Of a stretch of 64,000 bases of DNA, positions 34,601 to 42,219 are shown in pieces. Below the pieces are notes generated by a model that ran no database searches, was not told the DNA's origin, and was given only the letters and a program-made list of their open reading frames with translations. Within the stretch, counting starts at the first letter, position 1, and every line of letters begins with the position of its first letter. Made by a program: the position numbers and the translations under genes. The stretch is from Bacteroidota bacterium (GTDB lineage: Bacteria > Bacteroidota > Bacteroidia > Chitinophagales > Chitinophagaceae): assembly GCA_020161535.1 (NCBI GenBank), contig JAIUNW010000008.1, positions 173,342 to 237,341 of the forward strand. The letters run 5' to 3'.

Positions 34601-35852
34601 CCGGAAAGGATTGATAACGCACAATCCGTTGTTGAATAACCTGAACCGGCAAGACTATAACCAGCGATTGAATATAACGGCACAATTCATTCCTGTGCGC
34701 GACCTGATTATCGATATCAATATCGAGAAACAGTTTGGTAAGTCTTATTCAGAACTTTATAAGGATACGTTGGGCAATAGCAACCTGGTGCATTTGAGCC
34801 CCTATGTAACCGGTACATTCAATGTAACCTATATCTCTTTTCAAACGCTGTTTGATAAATTCAAACCGAACTCGGTAACAGAAACCTTTAGGCGTTTTGA
34901 GTCGAATCGGATTATTCTATCGAAACGCATGGCTTCCAGCAACCAATACTGGAAGGACCTGGCACCAGCCGATCAGCAATTGTCGGATGGATATTATACC
35001 GGTTATGGCCGGTATGCGCAGGATGTGTTGATACCCAGTTTTATTGCTGCTTACACCAACAAAGATCCAAACAAGGTGGGTCTGATCAAACAGGAAAACG
35101 GTGACATAAAATCAAACCCGTTCAGCAGCATCATTCCGAAACCCAACTGGCATGTTACCTATAATGGATTGACACGCATTGAAGGCATGGAAAAAATATT
35201 CAGCAACTTTTCGGTATCGCATGGCTATACGAGCAATGTGAGCATGAACAGTTTCAACAATAACCTGATGTACCAGGATCCGTTGAGTTATAATATGCCT
35301 GGTTTTATTGATACAGCAACCGGCAGTTTCTATCCCTATTTCCTGGTGCCGAATATTTCTATTTCAGAACAGTTTGCGCCCCTGTTAAGTGTTGATATGC
35401 AGTTCACCAACCAGTTGTCGATTCGGGCCGAATACAAAAAAAGCCGAACACTTAGTTTGAGCCTGGTCGACTACCAGTTGAGTGAATCCAGGTCAGAGGG
35501 CATTGTGATTGGTATTGGTTATCGGAAACGCGGACTCAAACTGCCTTTCAAGTTCAAGCTGCCTGGCATGAAACAATCGGCCGATCAATTGTCGAACGAC
35601 CTAAACTTTAAAATTGATCTGGGCTTGCAAGACGATGCAACGGCCAATAGCCGGCTTGACCAATCGGTGGCAACACCTACCAATGGCCAAAAAGTGATTA
35701 CGATTAATCCATCGATCGATTATGTGCTGAATAACCGGATTAACCTGAAGCTCTATTTCGACCAGCGAAGAACCGAGCCGAAAATCTCTACTTCGGCACC
35801 GATTACCACCACGCGTGCGGGATTGCAAATTCGGGTGTCGTTGGCGCAGTAG
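28623..35852 (+). CDS. sprA: Cell surface protein SprA, T9SS translocon / gliding motility
   Basis: 2409 residues, matching the giant SprA family (about 2300-2500). SprA is the outer-membrane channel of the type IX secretion system, a very large beta-barrel. A signal peptide lies at residues 15-36 (FLFLLVLIGTLQLNRAFAW). Family-type text includes DIRPQGNVDITLGYQGQNIKNPTLP, IKRIEAGNVTFQTKG, IYIDDFEGTRNSIDLR and many Y/N/R-rich barrel strands to the C terminus. There is no ATG before the signal peptide: the start must be TTG 28623 or GTG 28638. Alternative initiation may limit translation. The operon with ruvA is conserved. Confidence 0.95.
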   Translation: MGKKTVGIYSFWNGKKSFLFLLVLIGTLQLNRAFAWQQADTARKTGKDTLVFPLKDRRSDASIESRRNSFDLKDPSNIQRTVEYDPTTRQYYIVEKIGDKYYRSPTYMTFEEYLRYKAKEQEEEYFRERANVLSALNRKNVRPKLTVSNSFFDRLFGTGKIDIRPQGNVDITLGYQGQNIKNPTLPERARKTGGFDFDMGANLSVLGNIGSKMKLPISYNTQANFDFQNQLKLDYTGDPDEIIKRIEAGNVTFQTKGSLMPSSQSLFGIKTQLQFGKLFVTAVIANQRSSQQSMQLVGGAASSSFQFKANNYEENRHFLLGQHFRKNYNKAMGTLPAVNSLANVLRIEVWVTNKNGTTTDTRDVVALADLGEKNPYNYPASPGTDTLPSNTVNGLYQAIISDPSSRFSAQVTTKLNSMGLKAVQDFEKTYARKLSPTEYYFNPKVGFISLNQPLQADEVLGVAYQFTYNGRILQVGEFSTDVPPDTTAIIAGNPKVLFLKLLKATSQRTQLPLWDLMMKNVYALQTLDGGYISSVQSTDFKLNVLYEEPSLGTKRYLPEGPKSGQPILTLLNLDRLNNNNDPLPDGVFDYVEGYTIISNQARVIFPLLEPFGRDLDSIAFQGASADIKSKYIFQPLYDTIKEIAKTYANLDRFVIQGTAKGTSTSEIFLNAANVPQGSVKVTAGGQTLQENVDYIVDYASSTLRIINQAIINSGVAVNVSLENNASYGMQQRNYMGLRLDYHLKNTEKEQLTIGGQMVKLGERPYFTKMNYGEDPIRNTMYGVDFSYNAQVPKLTRLLDRLPYYSTREMSMITAYGEAAALKPGHPPQIGKGNQGLIYIDDFEGTRNSIDLRFPIINWSLASTPQGNGLFPEGSMKDTLQYGFNRAKLAWYNIEPTLQDRNANNNPMSGYPNADAIFNDPRTRSISQQQLFPAKTPDYGVAQLITFDMAYYPRQRGPYNFDARPGSISSDGKLLNPRTRWGGIMRGLDQVDFETGNVEYIEFWMQDPFLKTPNSTGGELYFNLGNISEDVLRDGRRFFENGLPTPNIQATVDSSSVWGKTPSNPIQVTTAFSNDPNDRPYQDVGFDGLDDDAERRKFGNYLTQLAAITGVGSAAYQAALADPANDNFKNYRDASYDQEQADILERYKAINNPHGNSPIAAANSTITTAFTLYPDQEDLNKDNTLNELEEYFQYKVELKPENLVVGQNFITDSRSFDSASVHQRWFQFRIPIDQYNAKIGDIPDFKSIRFIRMYLTGFEDSVVTRFAKLELVRNQWRRFSFELDTTGTYKTLSPTSPTTTNVIAVNIEENANRRPVNYVLPPGIERVQALSNNNVNIQLNEQAMSMQVCNLASGAGRGVFKTMNLDLRQYGELRMFVHTESVIGANTLNNNDLSAVIRLGNDFVGNYYEIRIPLKVTPPGTYTDKTAELVWPVENELALDIQRLIRLKISRNAGGQSNLYYKETDADGKTYAIFGNPNLGEIRGMFMGLYNNSSATVCAETWFNELRLSKINERGGWAATGRVDIKMADLGTLSLSGAYRSIGFGNVDQRVNERSRENYSQFDAATNLELGKLLPPKAGLSIPVYAGYSQTVITPEYDPYDLDIKLKDKLGAVSGATRDSIKRDAVDMTNTKTVNFTNVRKMNTSGKKPKIYSVENFDISYSYTKTEHYSPLIEMQEMERHRAGLGYNYTSTPKYWEPFKKMIKSRTKWYDLAKDFNLNYMPSLLSFRADVNRQFGAVRPKNVGGPKGILPETYDKYFTFDRYYGMRWDLTKALNIDFTAINRARVDEDSGRLDRIERRRMWSLFWRGGRNITYNQSANVTYTLPTSKLPLTDWTTVRVGYLAKYNWLAASLDTFAKSLGNFIGNSAERNITGEFDFARLYSKSKFLRALDWENANPQPQQLKRGRDSTNKKGQPAAQRDDNGPLQLHPAIKIVGRILTSLKRVSVQYTDAGSTSLVGYTDSARWLGMNMRSKAPGLPFVFGRQPDTSMINDFGRKGLITHNPLLNNLNRQDYNQRLNITAQFIPVRDLIIDINIEKQFGKSYSELYKDTLGNSNLVHLSPYVTGTFNVTYISFQTLFDKFKPNSVTETFRRFESNRIILSKRMASSNQYWKDLAPADQQLSDGYYTGYGRYAQDVLIPSFIAAYTNKDPNKVGLIKQENGDIKSNPFSSIIPKPNWHVTYNGLTRIEGMEKIFSNFSVSHGYTSNVSMNSFNNNLMYQDPLSYNMPGFIDTATGSFYPYFLVPNISISEQFAPLLSVDMQFTNQLSIRAEYKKSRTLSLSLVDYQLSESRSEGIVIGIGYRKRGLKLPFKFKLPGMKQSADQLSNDLNFKIDLGLQDDATANSRLDQSVATPTNGQKVITINPSIDYVLNNRINLKLYFDQRRTEPKISTSAPITTTRAGLQIRVSLAQ

Positions 35853-36618
35853 ACGTTGTGCAACTGGCCAGGATAGCCGTATGAAATATAAACCCTAAAA
35901 TATAGTCGCGAAATTCATCGGCATTTATTGAGCTACGTTACGTGTGTGCGATGTTCCACAATTGTTGTTCGGGAATTTATTCATACCAGCAAACTGATTT
36001 GACAGCGCCGATTTTTGATCCTGAAAATTAGGCGCAATGACTTCATTAATGGCTATATCTCTGCTCCACCGTTCACGAAGACAACAAGACAATTCCCATT
36101 GGTTGGGCGTTTAAAAGTTGGTTTATTTTACTTTCTATGGCCCTACTCGTAGTACTAATATGGCATGTAGTTCGAACCAATTCAAGTAAAAGTTTATTTT
36201 AGGGAGAATGGTTGTACTATAAGTACGACCATATAACTGACGCTAAACTAATGAATGTATCCAGAGAGAATCGGATTTTTCCTTCAACACGAAGTTTCTG
36301 CAACGAAGGTTTGCTGGTTTGTCGACGTTTTTTCATTGCTTCCTCACCAGAATTCCATTTATCATCCTTTATTCCTTCTTTCGCTTTAATGCGATCTAAA
36401 AACCCGGTCCATAAGCGTCCCATAATCTTCGAGGTATGGCAAGGGCTTAGTTCTGCTTTTGCGACCGATATGGACATACTGGGTGAGTGGCTGTAAAGGT
36501 GGTATCTGGGGTACAGAAAAATGAGTAGAAAGGAGTCTTTGGAGAGATATTACGGAGGGATTAAGGCGTAATTGCCGAGCAATCAGGGAGTGTTTGAAAC
36601 AATAGGGGAAATGAAAAA
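35853..36618 (+). other. AT-rich intergenic patch after sprA
   Basis: Base composition drops sharply compared with sprA. It has a small open frame on the minus strand (36217-36477) and an imperfect palindrome GGTTGTACT-ATA-AGTACGACC at 36210-36230. I see no strong terminator after sprA. With the Fic gene and the tRNA fragment it forms an accessory patch of about 2.1 kb. Confidence 0.6.
36217..36477 (-). CDS. Small hypothetical protein (doubtful)
   Basis: 86 residues from ATG 36477. It is hydrophilic and basic, with EEAMKKRRQTSKPSLQKLR in the middle. It starts 141 bases after the Fic stop on the same strand. It could be a second gene of a Fic operon, a remnant of a longer gene, or chance. The plus-strand frame over the same bases looks less protein-like. 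No family recognised. Confidence 0.25.
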   Translation of the reverse strand: MSISVAKAELSPCHTSKIMGRLWTGFLDRIKAKEGIKDDKWNSGEEAMKKRRQTSKPSLQKLRVEGKIRFSLDTFISLASVIWSYL

Positions 36619-37731
36619 TTACAAATTGACCTGGTAACTGGTGCTGCGCCCTCCGGCTTTACCCGCCAAAATAAACGCACCCGATTCTAACAGTTGCTGC
36701 ATGTCTCTTGTAGCCGTGGCTTTTGATGTTTTGGTAGTGCCAATATATTTTTTGGCGTTCATTCCCCCTTCAAAACCTTTAGTACCCTCTTCCAGCATTC
36801 GCCGGATAACGGTTAACTGACGGTCGTTCAGTTTGCCTTTAAAACGGTCAAAGAATTTGGTTTTCTTCAACGTAAATTCAATTTGTTCCTCGGCTTCAGT
36901 CTGTGCGTCCAATGATGTTTTAATAAAATACTCCATCCATGCTGTAATTTCATTTGATTGCTGCGCTTTCTCCAATGAATCATAATACAGCTTCCTGCTT
37001 GCTTCAATTGTTCTGGACAGACTTAATAATACAGGCCTGCCGATCGTTTGTGACAATGCTTTTTCTGCAATGGCCCGGCCAATTCTTCCGTTGCCATCTT
37101 CAAAAGGATGTATGGTTTCAAAATATAAATGGGCGATTGCAGCACGAACAGGGGCTTTCTTAATTTCCAGTTTTCCACCCGGAGCTGTATCGTTGAACCA
37201 TTGAATAAACTGTTTCATTTCTTCTGGCACTCTTGACGAAGGCGGTGCTTCATAATGCACTTTCTCTTTTCTCAATGCACCTGAAATTACCTGCATGGGT
37301 TCTTCATGGAAGCGCCATTGACCAATGGCGACTCTTTTGTTTTCACCCAGTAACATCTTATGCCAGGCAAATAGTTTTTCTTCCGTCAATACTTCTTTGA
37401 ATGTATTGCGAACATCAATCATAAGTTCACCTAAACCAACGGCAGATTTGTCTTTGGTGTTTTCTGTATCGTAAAGCAGTCCCAGGTTTTTCCGGATCGA
37501 TGAAAGCACATCTTTTCTGCTTGGGTATTCACCTTCTATTTCCGAGGTTTTGATGGCTTCTGCCAATATGATTTCTACAATAACGTCCTGTTTTGTTTCC
37601 GCTGGCAGACCTTCTAAAATGCCGGACACTCTTCCCACCTTTTCAATGAAAATCAGCAGTTCATCCTCCACAGCTTCAAGGGAGAATTTGAACTGTCGCC
37701 AGTCATTTTGTTGCCAGTTGTATTTTGTCAT
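36619..37731 (-). CDS. Class II Fic family protein with C-terminal winged helix
   Basis: 370 residues. N-terminal helical region with the inhibitory motif (S/T)xxxE(G/N) as T62-S-E-I-E66-G67, placing it in class II of autoinhibited Fic proteins. The catalytic loop HPFEDGNGRIGR is complete at 208-219 (H208, N214, R216, R219). Residues ~300-370 form a winged-helix-like domain (RQLTVIRRMLEEG, then ATATRDMQQLLESGAFI and GRSTSYQV). Expected activity is transfer of AMP or another nucleotide moiety from a nucleotide to a target protein hydroxyl. The winged helix and the palindromic operator upstream suggest self-regulation. No antitoxin gene is next to it. Confidence 0.9.
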   Translation of the reverse strand: MTKYNWQQNDWRQFKFSLEAVEDELLIFIEKVGRVSGILEGLPAETKQDVIVEIILAEAIKTSEIEGEYPSRKDVLSSIRKNLGLLYDTENTKDKSAVGLGELMIDVRNTFKEVLTEEKLFAWHKMLLGENKRVAIGQWRFHEEPMQVISGALRKEKVHYEAPPSSRVPEEMKQFIQWFNDTAPGGKLEIKKAPVRAAIAHLYFETIHPFEDGNGRIGRAIAEKALSQTIGRPVLLSLSRTIEASRKLYYDSLEKAQQSNEITAWMEYFIKTSLDAQTEAEEQIEFTLKKTKFFDRFKGKLNDRQLTVIRRMLEEGTKGFEGGMNAKKYIGTTKTSKATATRDMQQLLESGAFILAGKAGGRSTSYQVNL

Positions 37732-37803
37732 GAGCCGATTATAGTGCTTATTCGGCTCAAATATATAAAAATACTGAGCCGAATAAAATATCTATTCGGC
37801 TCA
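37731..37803 (-). promoter_or_regulatory. Four-half-site operator and promoter of the Fic gene
   Basis: Four copies of TGAGCCGAA (one with A to T at the end) form two inverted pairs: 37731-37739 with 37751-37759, and 37775-37783 with 37795-37803. The distal pair extends to perfect 17-bp arms (AAATACTGAGCCGAATA and complement, 7-base spacer). Between the pairs, on the minus strand, TATATTTG (37758-37765) is a perfect -7 box. The proximal pair covers the start region, so a bound protein would block initiation. Binding by the Fic protein's own winged helix is inference. Confidence 0.7.
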
Positions 37804-37975
37804 GTATTTGTTCAAAAAAATAGTTTACAATTGAAAATCAATATATTAATAGTGTATTGTTACTATCAATTCACACGAAAACATATATAACGTCAAATTA
37901 CTGTAACCGTCGCCGTTAGTTTGTTATAACTGCAACAAAAAAGCAGTTAAGTATCTACACCTAGTACTTTTTCAG

Positions 37976-38022
37976 TGGTGCAGGGCGGGATCGAATCGCC
38001 GACACAAGGAATTTCAGCCCTT
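37976..38022 (-). pseudogene. Truncated tRNA-Phe(GAA), 3' part only
   Basis: On the minus strand the bases fit tRNA positions 27-73 exactly: anticodon stem AAGGG/TCCTT with loop CTGAAAT (anticodon GAA), variable GTGTC, T-arm GGCGA-TTCGATC-CCGCC, acceptor strand CTGCACC and discriminator A. The D-arm and 5' acceptor strand are absent upstream. The T-stem has a non-canonical A53-C61 pair, so the piece has decayed. A 3' tRNA fragment without its 5' half is the usual mark of an integration site left by a tRNA-targeting element. The TGA stop of the SDR gene lies inside its anticodon loop. Confidence 0.75.
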
Positions 38023-38772
38023 GTAGGTCAAGAAGGAATTGGCTTGCGCCGTGCAGGTAACGACCAGGTCATTGATGCATACATGGGCCGGCTGACTGGC
38101 ACAGAACCAAATTATATGGGCGATGTCTTCCGCATGTAAGGGTTCGTAACCTTCGTAAACGGCACTGGCTTTTTGGCCATCTCCTTTGAAGCGTACCATT
38201 GAAAATGCTGTGTCGGCCGCTCCGGGATGGATGGCCGTTACTTTGATTTTGTGCTGCAACAAATCAATGCGCATGGCTTTCGAAATGGCGTCTACCGCAT
38301 GTTTGGTGGCGCAATACACATTTCCCTTTTCGTATACTTCTTTGGCTGCCGTTGAACCGAGATTGAAAATATGCGGCAGGGTTGCCTGCTTCAAGAAGGG
38401 GAGAACTGCTTTCGAAATATACAAGAGGCCCTTTAGGTTCGTATCAATCATTTGCTCCCAATCAGCCATAGCGGCATTGTCGAAATAATCCCGCCCCAGC
38501 GCGAGGCCGGCATTGTTAACCAAAATTCGAATGGGTAGGTAACGGTCAGGTATAGCCGAAACCGCTGCATCAACCGCCGCTTTGTTCCGGATGTCAAATA
38601 CACTGGTCCAAACGGATATACCAAAACTGGCTTCGAGCTCTTTCTTCAACTGATCGAGCAGTTCGGCCCGGCGACCGGTGATGATAAGATTAAAACCCTG
38701 TGATGCGAATTTCTCTGCGATTGCTTTTCCAAAACCCGAGCTTGCGCCGGTTACCAAAACTGTATCTGCCAT
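38014..38772 (-). CDS. Short-chain dehydrogenase/reductase (YdfG-like)
   Basis: 252 residues from ATG 38772 (MADTVLVTGASSGFGKAIAEKF); the longer frame upstream lies in the preceding gene. Cofactor motif TGASSGFG, N-N-A-G at LVNNAGLALG, and catalytic S/Y-x-x-x-K in NLGSTAAKEVYEKGNVYCATKHA. This is the classical SDR type related to YdfG 3-hydroxy acid dehydrogenases. Arginine after the glycine-rich loop (GRRAELLDQL) suggests NADP. Substrate unknown; a ketosphinganine- or pterin-reductase role is only possible. Its last codons and stop overlap the tRNA-Phe fragment. It follows the T9SS type B protein by 2 bases. Confidence 0.88.
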   Translation of the reverse strand: MADTVLVTGASSGFGKAIAEKFASQGFNLIITGRRAELLDQLKKELEASFGISVWTSVFDIRNKAAVDAAVSAIPDRYLPIRILVNNAGLALGRDYFDNAAMADWEQMIDTNLKGLLYISKAVLPFLKQATLPHIFNLGSTAAKEVYEKGNVYCATKHAVDAISKAMRIDLLQHKIKVTAIHPGAADTAFSMVRFKGDGQKASAVYEGYEPLHAEDIAHIIWFCASQPAHVCINDLVVTCTAQANSFLTYKG

Positions 38773-38774
38773 AA

Positions 38775-41426
38775 TTATCTGATTAGAACAACGGTTCCTT
38801 TTTTGAAGATGATATTGCCGAGGAAGTCGACCCCCCGCGTCATCCATACAAAGGTATTGGTTGCCTGGTCTTGTCCGCCGATTCTTCCATCCCAACCTTG
38901 CGACGGATTATTGCTGCTGAATACCAATTGCCCATATCGGTTGTACACCCGGAAGAAATCGAAACGGGCAATGCCCACCGGAATGGGTCGGAACACCGCA
39001 TTGGTGACCTGCCCGGGGGTGAACGCATTTGGTACAAAAATATCGGGCTTGGAAGTGAATACTTTGATATTGATGGTATCGTACGCAAAACAGTTCTCGA
39101 CCGTAGCCACCCGAACAGAAAAGGTCTGGTTTTCGAAGAGATGCGCAACCGGGTTGGCGATATTGGTAAAGTTGAGTCCGGTGCCGGGCGACCATTCATA
39201 CACGTCGCCGCCCGTCGCATTCAATTGCAAGGGCTGGTTTACCACCACCGCCGTATCGCGGCCAGCGAATGCCAATACTGGTGGACGTACAGTAACGGTG
39301 ACCGTGTCGCGCCCCGGCTTGGGACAACCGATATTGTCGACCACCGTAAGAATATAATGGGTGGTGCGCAGGGGCATGGCCAGGGGCGTTAATGTATTTG
39401 CATCTATTAATGTACTACCGGGCGACCAGGTGAAACTGGCACCTTGTATATGTGCACTCAATTGGGCAGTGTCTTCGTAACAGATGGTCACATCATTGCC
39501 CGCAAACGCGCCGGGGTAAGGAACAGTGCGTACCTGGATGGTGGCTGTTTTGGAACAACCACCGATGGTTGACAGTACGGAATAGCTGGTGCTGCCGGTG
39601 GGTGTTGCGATGGGTGTTCTTGACTGGGCATCGTTCAGGTCGGCCGCAGGCGTCCATTGGTAATGCAAGCCATCGCCCGTAGCAACTAGGGTAACCGGAT
39701 CGCTGAGGCAAATAGTGGTGTCGGGCATTACGCCGAGGGTCACTTCATCTACCACCCGAACGCGCACCGTATTACTGTTTACGCAACCATTGTCGTTTAC
39801 ATTAACGGTGTACACCGTGGTTAAATCGGGCGATACAGTGGGGGTGGCCGTGAGCGGATTGATCATGCCGGCGTTTGGCGTCCAACTGAATTGTGGCGCC
39901 AGGGTGCCGGGCGCTGTTGCCACCAGGGTGAGGTCATCGATCGAACAGATCAGGGTATCAGCAAAGCCAACATTGAGATTGGGCTTGTCGCGCACTTCGA
40001 TCGACTGGGTGACGGTTCCCTTACAACCGAATGAACTTTCAACGGTTAAACTAACATTTTTGAATCCCAGCGAATGATAGAGCCAACTCGGGTTTTGCAA
40101 GTGCGAACTGTCTGATTGGAGGGTTTCGTCGCCAAAATCCCATGTCCACCGACTGATGGTTCCATACCTTGTTGTAGAAGTATCCGTAAAATTAAATGGC
40201 GTGAGCAGACAAGAACCGAGCGATGCGAAACCTGGAAAGAAGCCAGGATAAACGCGGGCAACAGTAGTGGTTTGATCGGTACATTGACCATCGGCCAGGT
40301 AGATATACAGCGATACATTGTAGGTGCCAGCCGTGGCGTACTGGTGTTGCACGGCCCCCATGGCCGTTTGAACGGTGTCTTTTTTACTGCCATCACCATA
40401 CTCCCACACATAGAACGAACCAGCAGGATTCACCTGGTTGTTGCGAAATGTTACATTGAAATCATCGCAAAAACTATAGTCGGGATCCAACACGGCTTTC
40501 AACGGTTTGCAATCAGACACTTTCAGGTGGATGTCTTTGCGATGCAGGTTGATCAGCTTGTTGTTTCGGTATTCACTGATGCAAACGGTTACGACATACT
40601 GACCCACCGCATTGGGTGCAATGCCCGAGAGTATGCCGGTATTGGGATCGAGGGTAACGAGGTTGCCCAGTGGTGTGCTGCCGGAAAATCCGCCAGCATA
40701 GGAGAGTCCATTGTAAGGCGGCGGTGCAGCGGGGTTCGGTGCAGTACAGGTATAACAGCCATTGCCTTGCTGGCGACCACCACCGGGATAGGCCTCGCAG
40801 AGTTGGTATTCGAGCCGGTCACCATCTTCGTCGGTGGCAGAGAAATCGAAGTTGAAAAAAGCGCTGGCGCAGATGGCAACGGCATCATTGCCGGTGATAA
40901 CGGGACTGCTATTGTGCTGGCCGACCGGTAGGGTGTTGGTGCCGGGAATTTCACACATATAAGTTGCTCCTACATTGTCGCTCGCGCCGGCCATATTCTT
41001 GATGCCCGCGAGCCGGCAGCAACGTTGAAATGAAATAATATAACCGCCGGGATTATCGGGCAGGGTGATTTCTATGCTGAAAAAACGAAGGTTATAACAG
41101 ATATCGCGCGGCGGATTGGTGATGCAGGGATTTGAATTGGGATCGTAACTAACATTCGATACATGATCGAGCGGTGCCACGGCGGTGCCATATTGTTTGT
41201 TATCGGCCTTGGTGAAAACAGTCAGGTTGACTTCATTGTCGAGTTGCCCGGGTTGGTTCTGGTAACAGTCGATGAATAGCTTCAGGGTTATTAAGTAACG
41301 CGATCCGGTATTGGTTGGATTTCGGCCGAGGTATTTATAGGCGAGTTCACCGCCACGAATGTGGTTTGCGTGGGCTGCCATGCCCAATAATAAGGCAATA
41401 ACTAAAAACGAAACGGGCAATTTCAT
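38775..41426 (-). CDS. T9SS type B cargo: PKD-domain gliding-associated surface protein
   Basis: 883 residues. Signal peptide 1-20, then HIRGGELAYKYLG. From about residue 325 there are PKD/SprB-like beta-sandwich repeats (YVWEYGDGSKKD, WTWDFGDETLQSD, then repeated Y-x-W-T/S-P units such as HYQWTPAADLND and SFTWSPGSTLID). The C terminus is the 'gliding motility-associated C-terminal domain' (CHU_C, type B sorting signal): FVPNAFTPGQVTNAVFRPIP, FFRVYNRYGQLVFSS, GWDGRIGGQ. It should be exported by the T9SS, whose channel SprA is encoded nearby. Downstream SDR follows in 2 bases. Confidence 0.9.
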   Translation of the reverse strand: MKLPVSFLVIALLLGMAAHANHIRGGELAYKYLGRNPTNTGSRYLITLKLFIDCYQNQPGQLDNEVNLTVFTKADNKQYGTAVAPLDHVSNVSYDPNSNPCITNPPRDICYNLRFFSIEITLPDNPGGYIISFQRCCRLAGIKNMAGASDNVGATYMCEIPGTNTLPVGQHNSSPVITGNDAVAICASAFFNFDFSATDEDGDRLEYQLCEAYPGGGRQQGNGCYTCTAPNPAAPPPYNGLSYAGGFSGSTPLGNLVTLDPNTGILSGIAPNAVGQYVVTVCISEYRNNKLINLHRKDIHLKVSDCKPLKAVLDPDYSFCDDFNVTFRNNQVNPAGSFYVWEYGDGSKKDTVQTAMGAVQHQYATAGTYNVSLYIYLADGQCTDQTTTVARVYPGFFPGFASLGSCLLTPFNFTDTSTTRYGTISRWTWDFGDETLQSDSSHLQNPSWLYHSLGFKNVSLTVESSFGCKGTVTQSIEVRDKPNLNVGFADTLICSIDDLTLVATAPGTLAPQFSWTPNAGMINPLTATPTVSPDLTTVYTVNVNDNGCVNSNTVRVRVVDEVTLGVMPDTTICLSDPVTLVATGDGLHYQWTPAADLNDAQSRTPIATPTGSTSYSVLSTIGGCSKTATIQVRTVPYPGAFAGNDVTICYEDTAQLSAHIQGASFTWSPGSTLIDANTLTPLAMPLRTTHYILTVVDNIGCPKPGRDTVTVTVRPPVLAFAGRDTAVVVNQPLQLNATGGDVYEWSPGTGLNFTNIANPVAHLFENQTFSVRVATVENCFAYDTINIKVFTSKPDIFVPNAFTPGQVTNAVFRPIPVGIARFDFFRVYNRYGQLVFSSNNPSQGWDGRIGGQDQATNTFVWMTRGVDFLGNIIFKKGTVVLIR

Positions 41427-41448
41427 GCGTACGGTGTTGAACGTCTAG

Positions 41449-42210
41449 TCAAACTTGATCTAAAAAGTCTTTCAGATACTGGTTGGCTGTGGCGGGTTCT
41501 TCCAACATACCCATGTGGCCGGACTGGTGAAGCACATGAATATACGATATGTTGGGCAAGTGTGCAAGTTTGAGCGACTGCTCATAGGGAACAGCCTGGT
41601 CGAATTCGCCGAATAGGAAGAGAACAGGGTAGGCGCTGGTTTTCAACGCGTCTTGCCGATCAGGGCGCCCCATCATCGCCCGTAAAAAGGCTACCATTGT
41701 TTGTTTGCTGATATAAGAATTGCTGGTAGCCAATTCGTTGATAACAGCCGCCATGGGCTGTCGATTTTGCATCGCGAACAGGTTTTCAGTACTGGTGGCC
41801 AGGTAGGCGGCTGTGCCATGTGTTTCTATAAAGGCGATGCTTTTGAGCCTTGCTTGCATTTTTTCTTCGCTGTCGGGAAAAGCGGTGGAATGAAACAGGC
41901 CGAGGGCCTTGATTCTTTGTGGTGCTTTTTTGGCCAGGGCCAGGCTGATATAACCGCCCATGGAATGACCTATCAAAACAAAGTGGCTGAGTTTTTCCTG
42001 GTCGGCGATGGCCAGTAGTTCATCAGCCATCGAATCCATTGACACCGTTGGCTCCGGTTTTGATTTGCCGGTGCCGGGCAAGTGTGGCACAATGATGCGC
42101 GCCTGTTTTTGTAAAGCTGGGATGGTTTTCTGCCAGATGCGATGGTCTTCGCCAAAACCATGCACCAGGATCAGCGGTTGTCCCTCGCCGAAAATATCAT
42201 AGTGCAGCAT
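41449..42210 (-). CDS. Alpha/beta hydrolase
   Basis: 253 residues. ILVHGFGEDHRIW at the N terminus (oxyanion hole), nucleophile S83 in GHSMGGYISLALA, acid in FLFGEFDQAVP and histidine in LHQSGHMGMLEEP. Typical carboxylesterase or lactonase/hydrolase size. No signal peptide. It lies 9 bases after lnt and 22 bases before the T9SS cargo gene. Substrate unknown. Confidence 0.85.
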   Translation of the reverse strand: MLHYDIFGEGQPLILVHGFGEDHRIWQKTIPALQKQARIIVPHLPGTGKSKPEPTVSMDSMADELLAIADQEKLSHFVLIGHSMGGYISLALAKKAPQRIKALGLFHSTAFPDSEEKMQARLKSIAFIETHGTAAYLATSTENLFAMQNRQPMAAVINELATSNSYISKQTMVAFLRAMMGRPDRQDALKTSAYPVLFLFGEFDQAVPYEQSLKLAHLPNISYIHVLHQSGHMGMLEEPATANQYLKDFLDQV

Positions 42211-42219
42211 ACAATCGTT

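Noticed and set aside
37767..37811. Reading the 17-bp palindrome upstream of fic as a terminator
   Set aside because: It lacks a proper T-run on the side needed, repeats its half-site around a -7 box, and lies upstream of a gene; an operator fits better.
37976..38070. A complete tRNA-Phe gene
   Set aside because: No D-arm or 5' acceptor strand is present upstream of the anticodon stem, and the T-stem has an A-C mismatch.
40116..40931. 271-residue plus-strand frame inside the T9SS type B gene
   Set aside because: Shadow of the PKD-protein gene.
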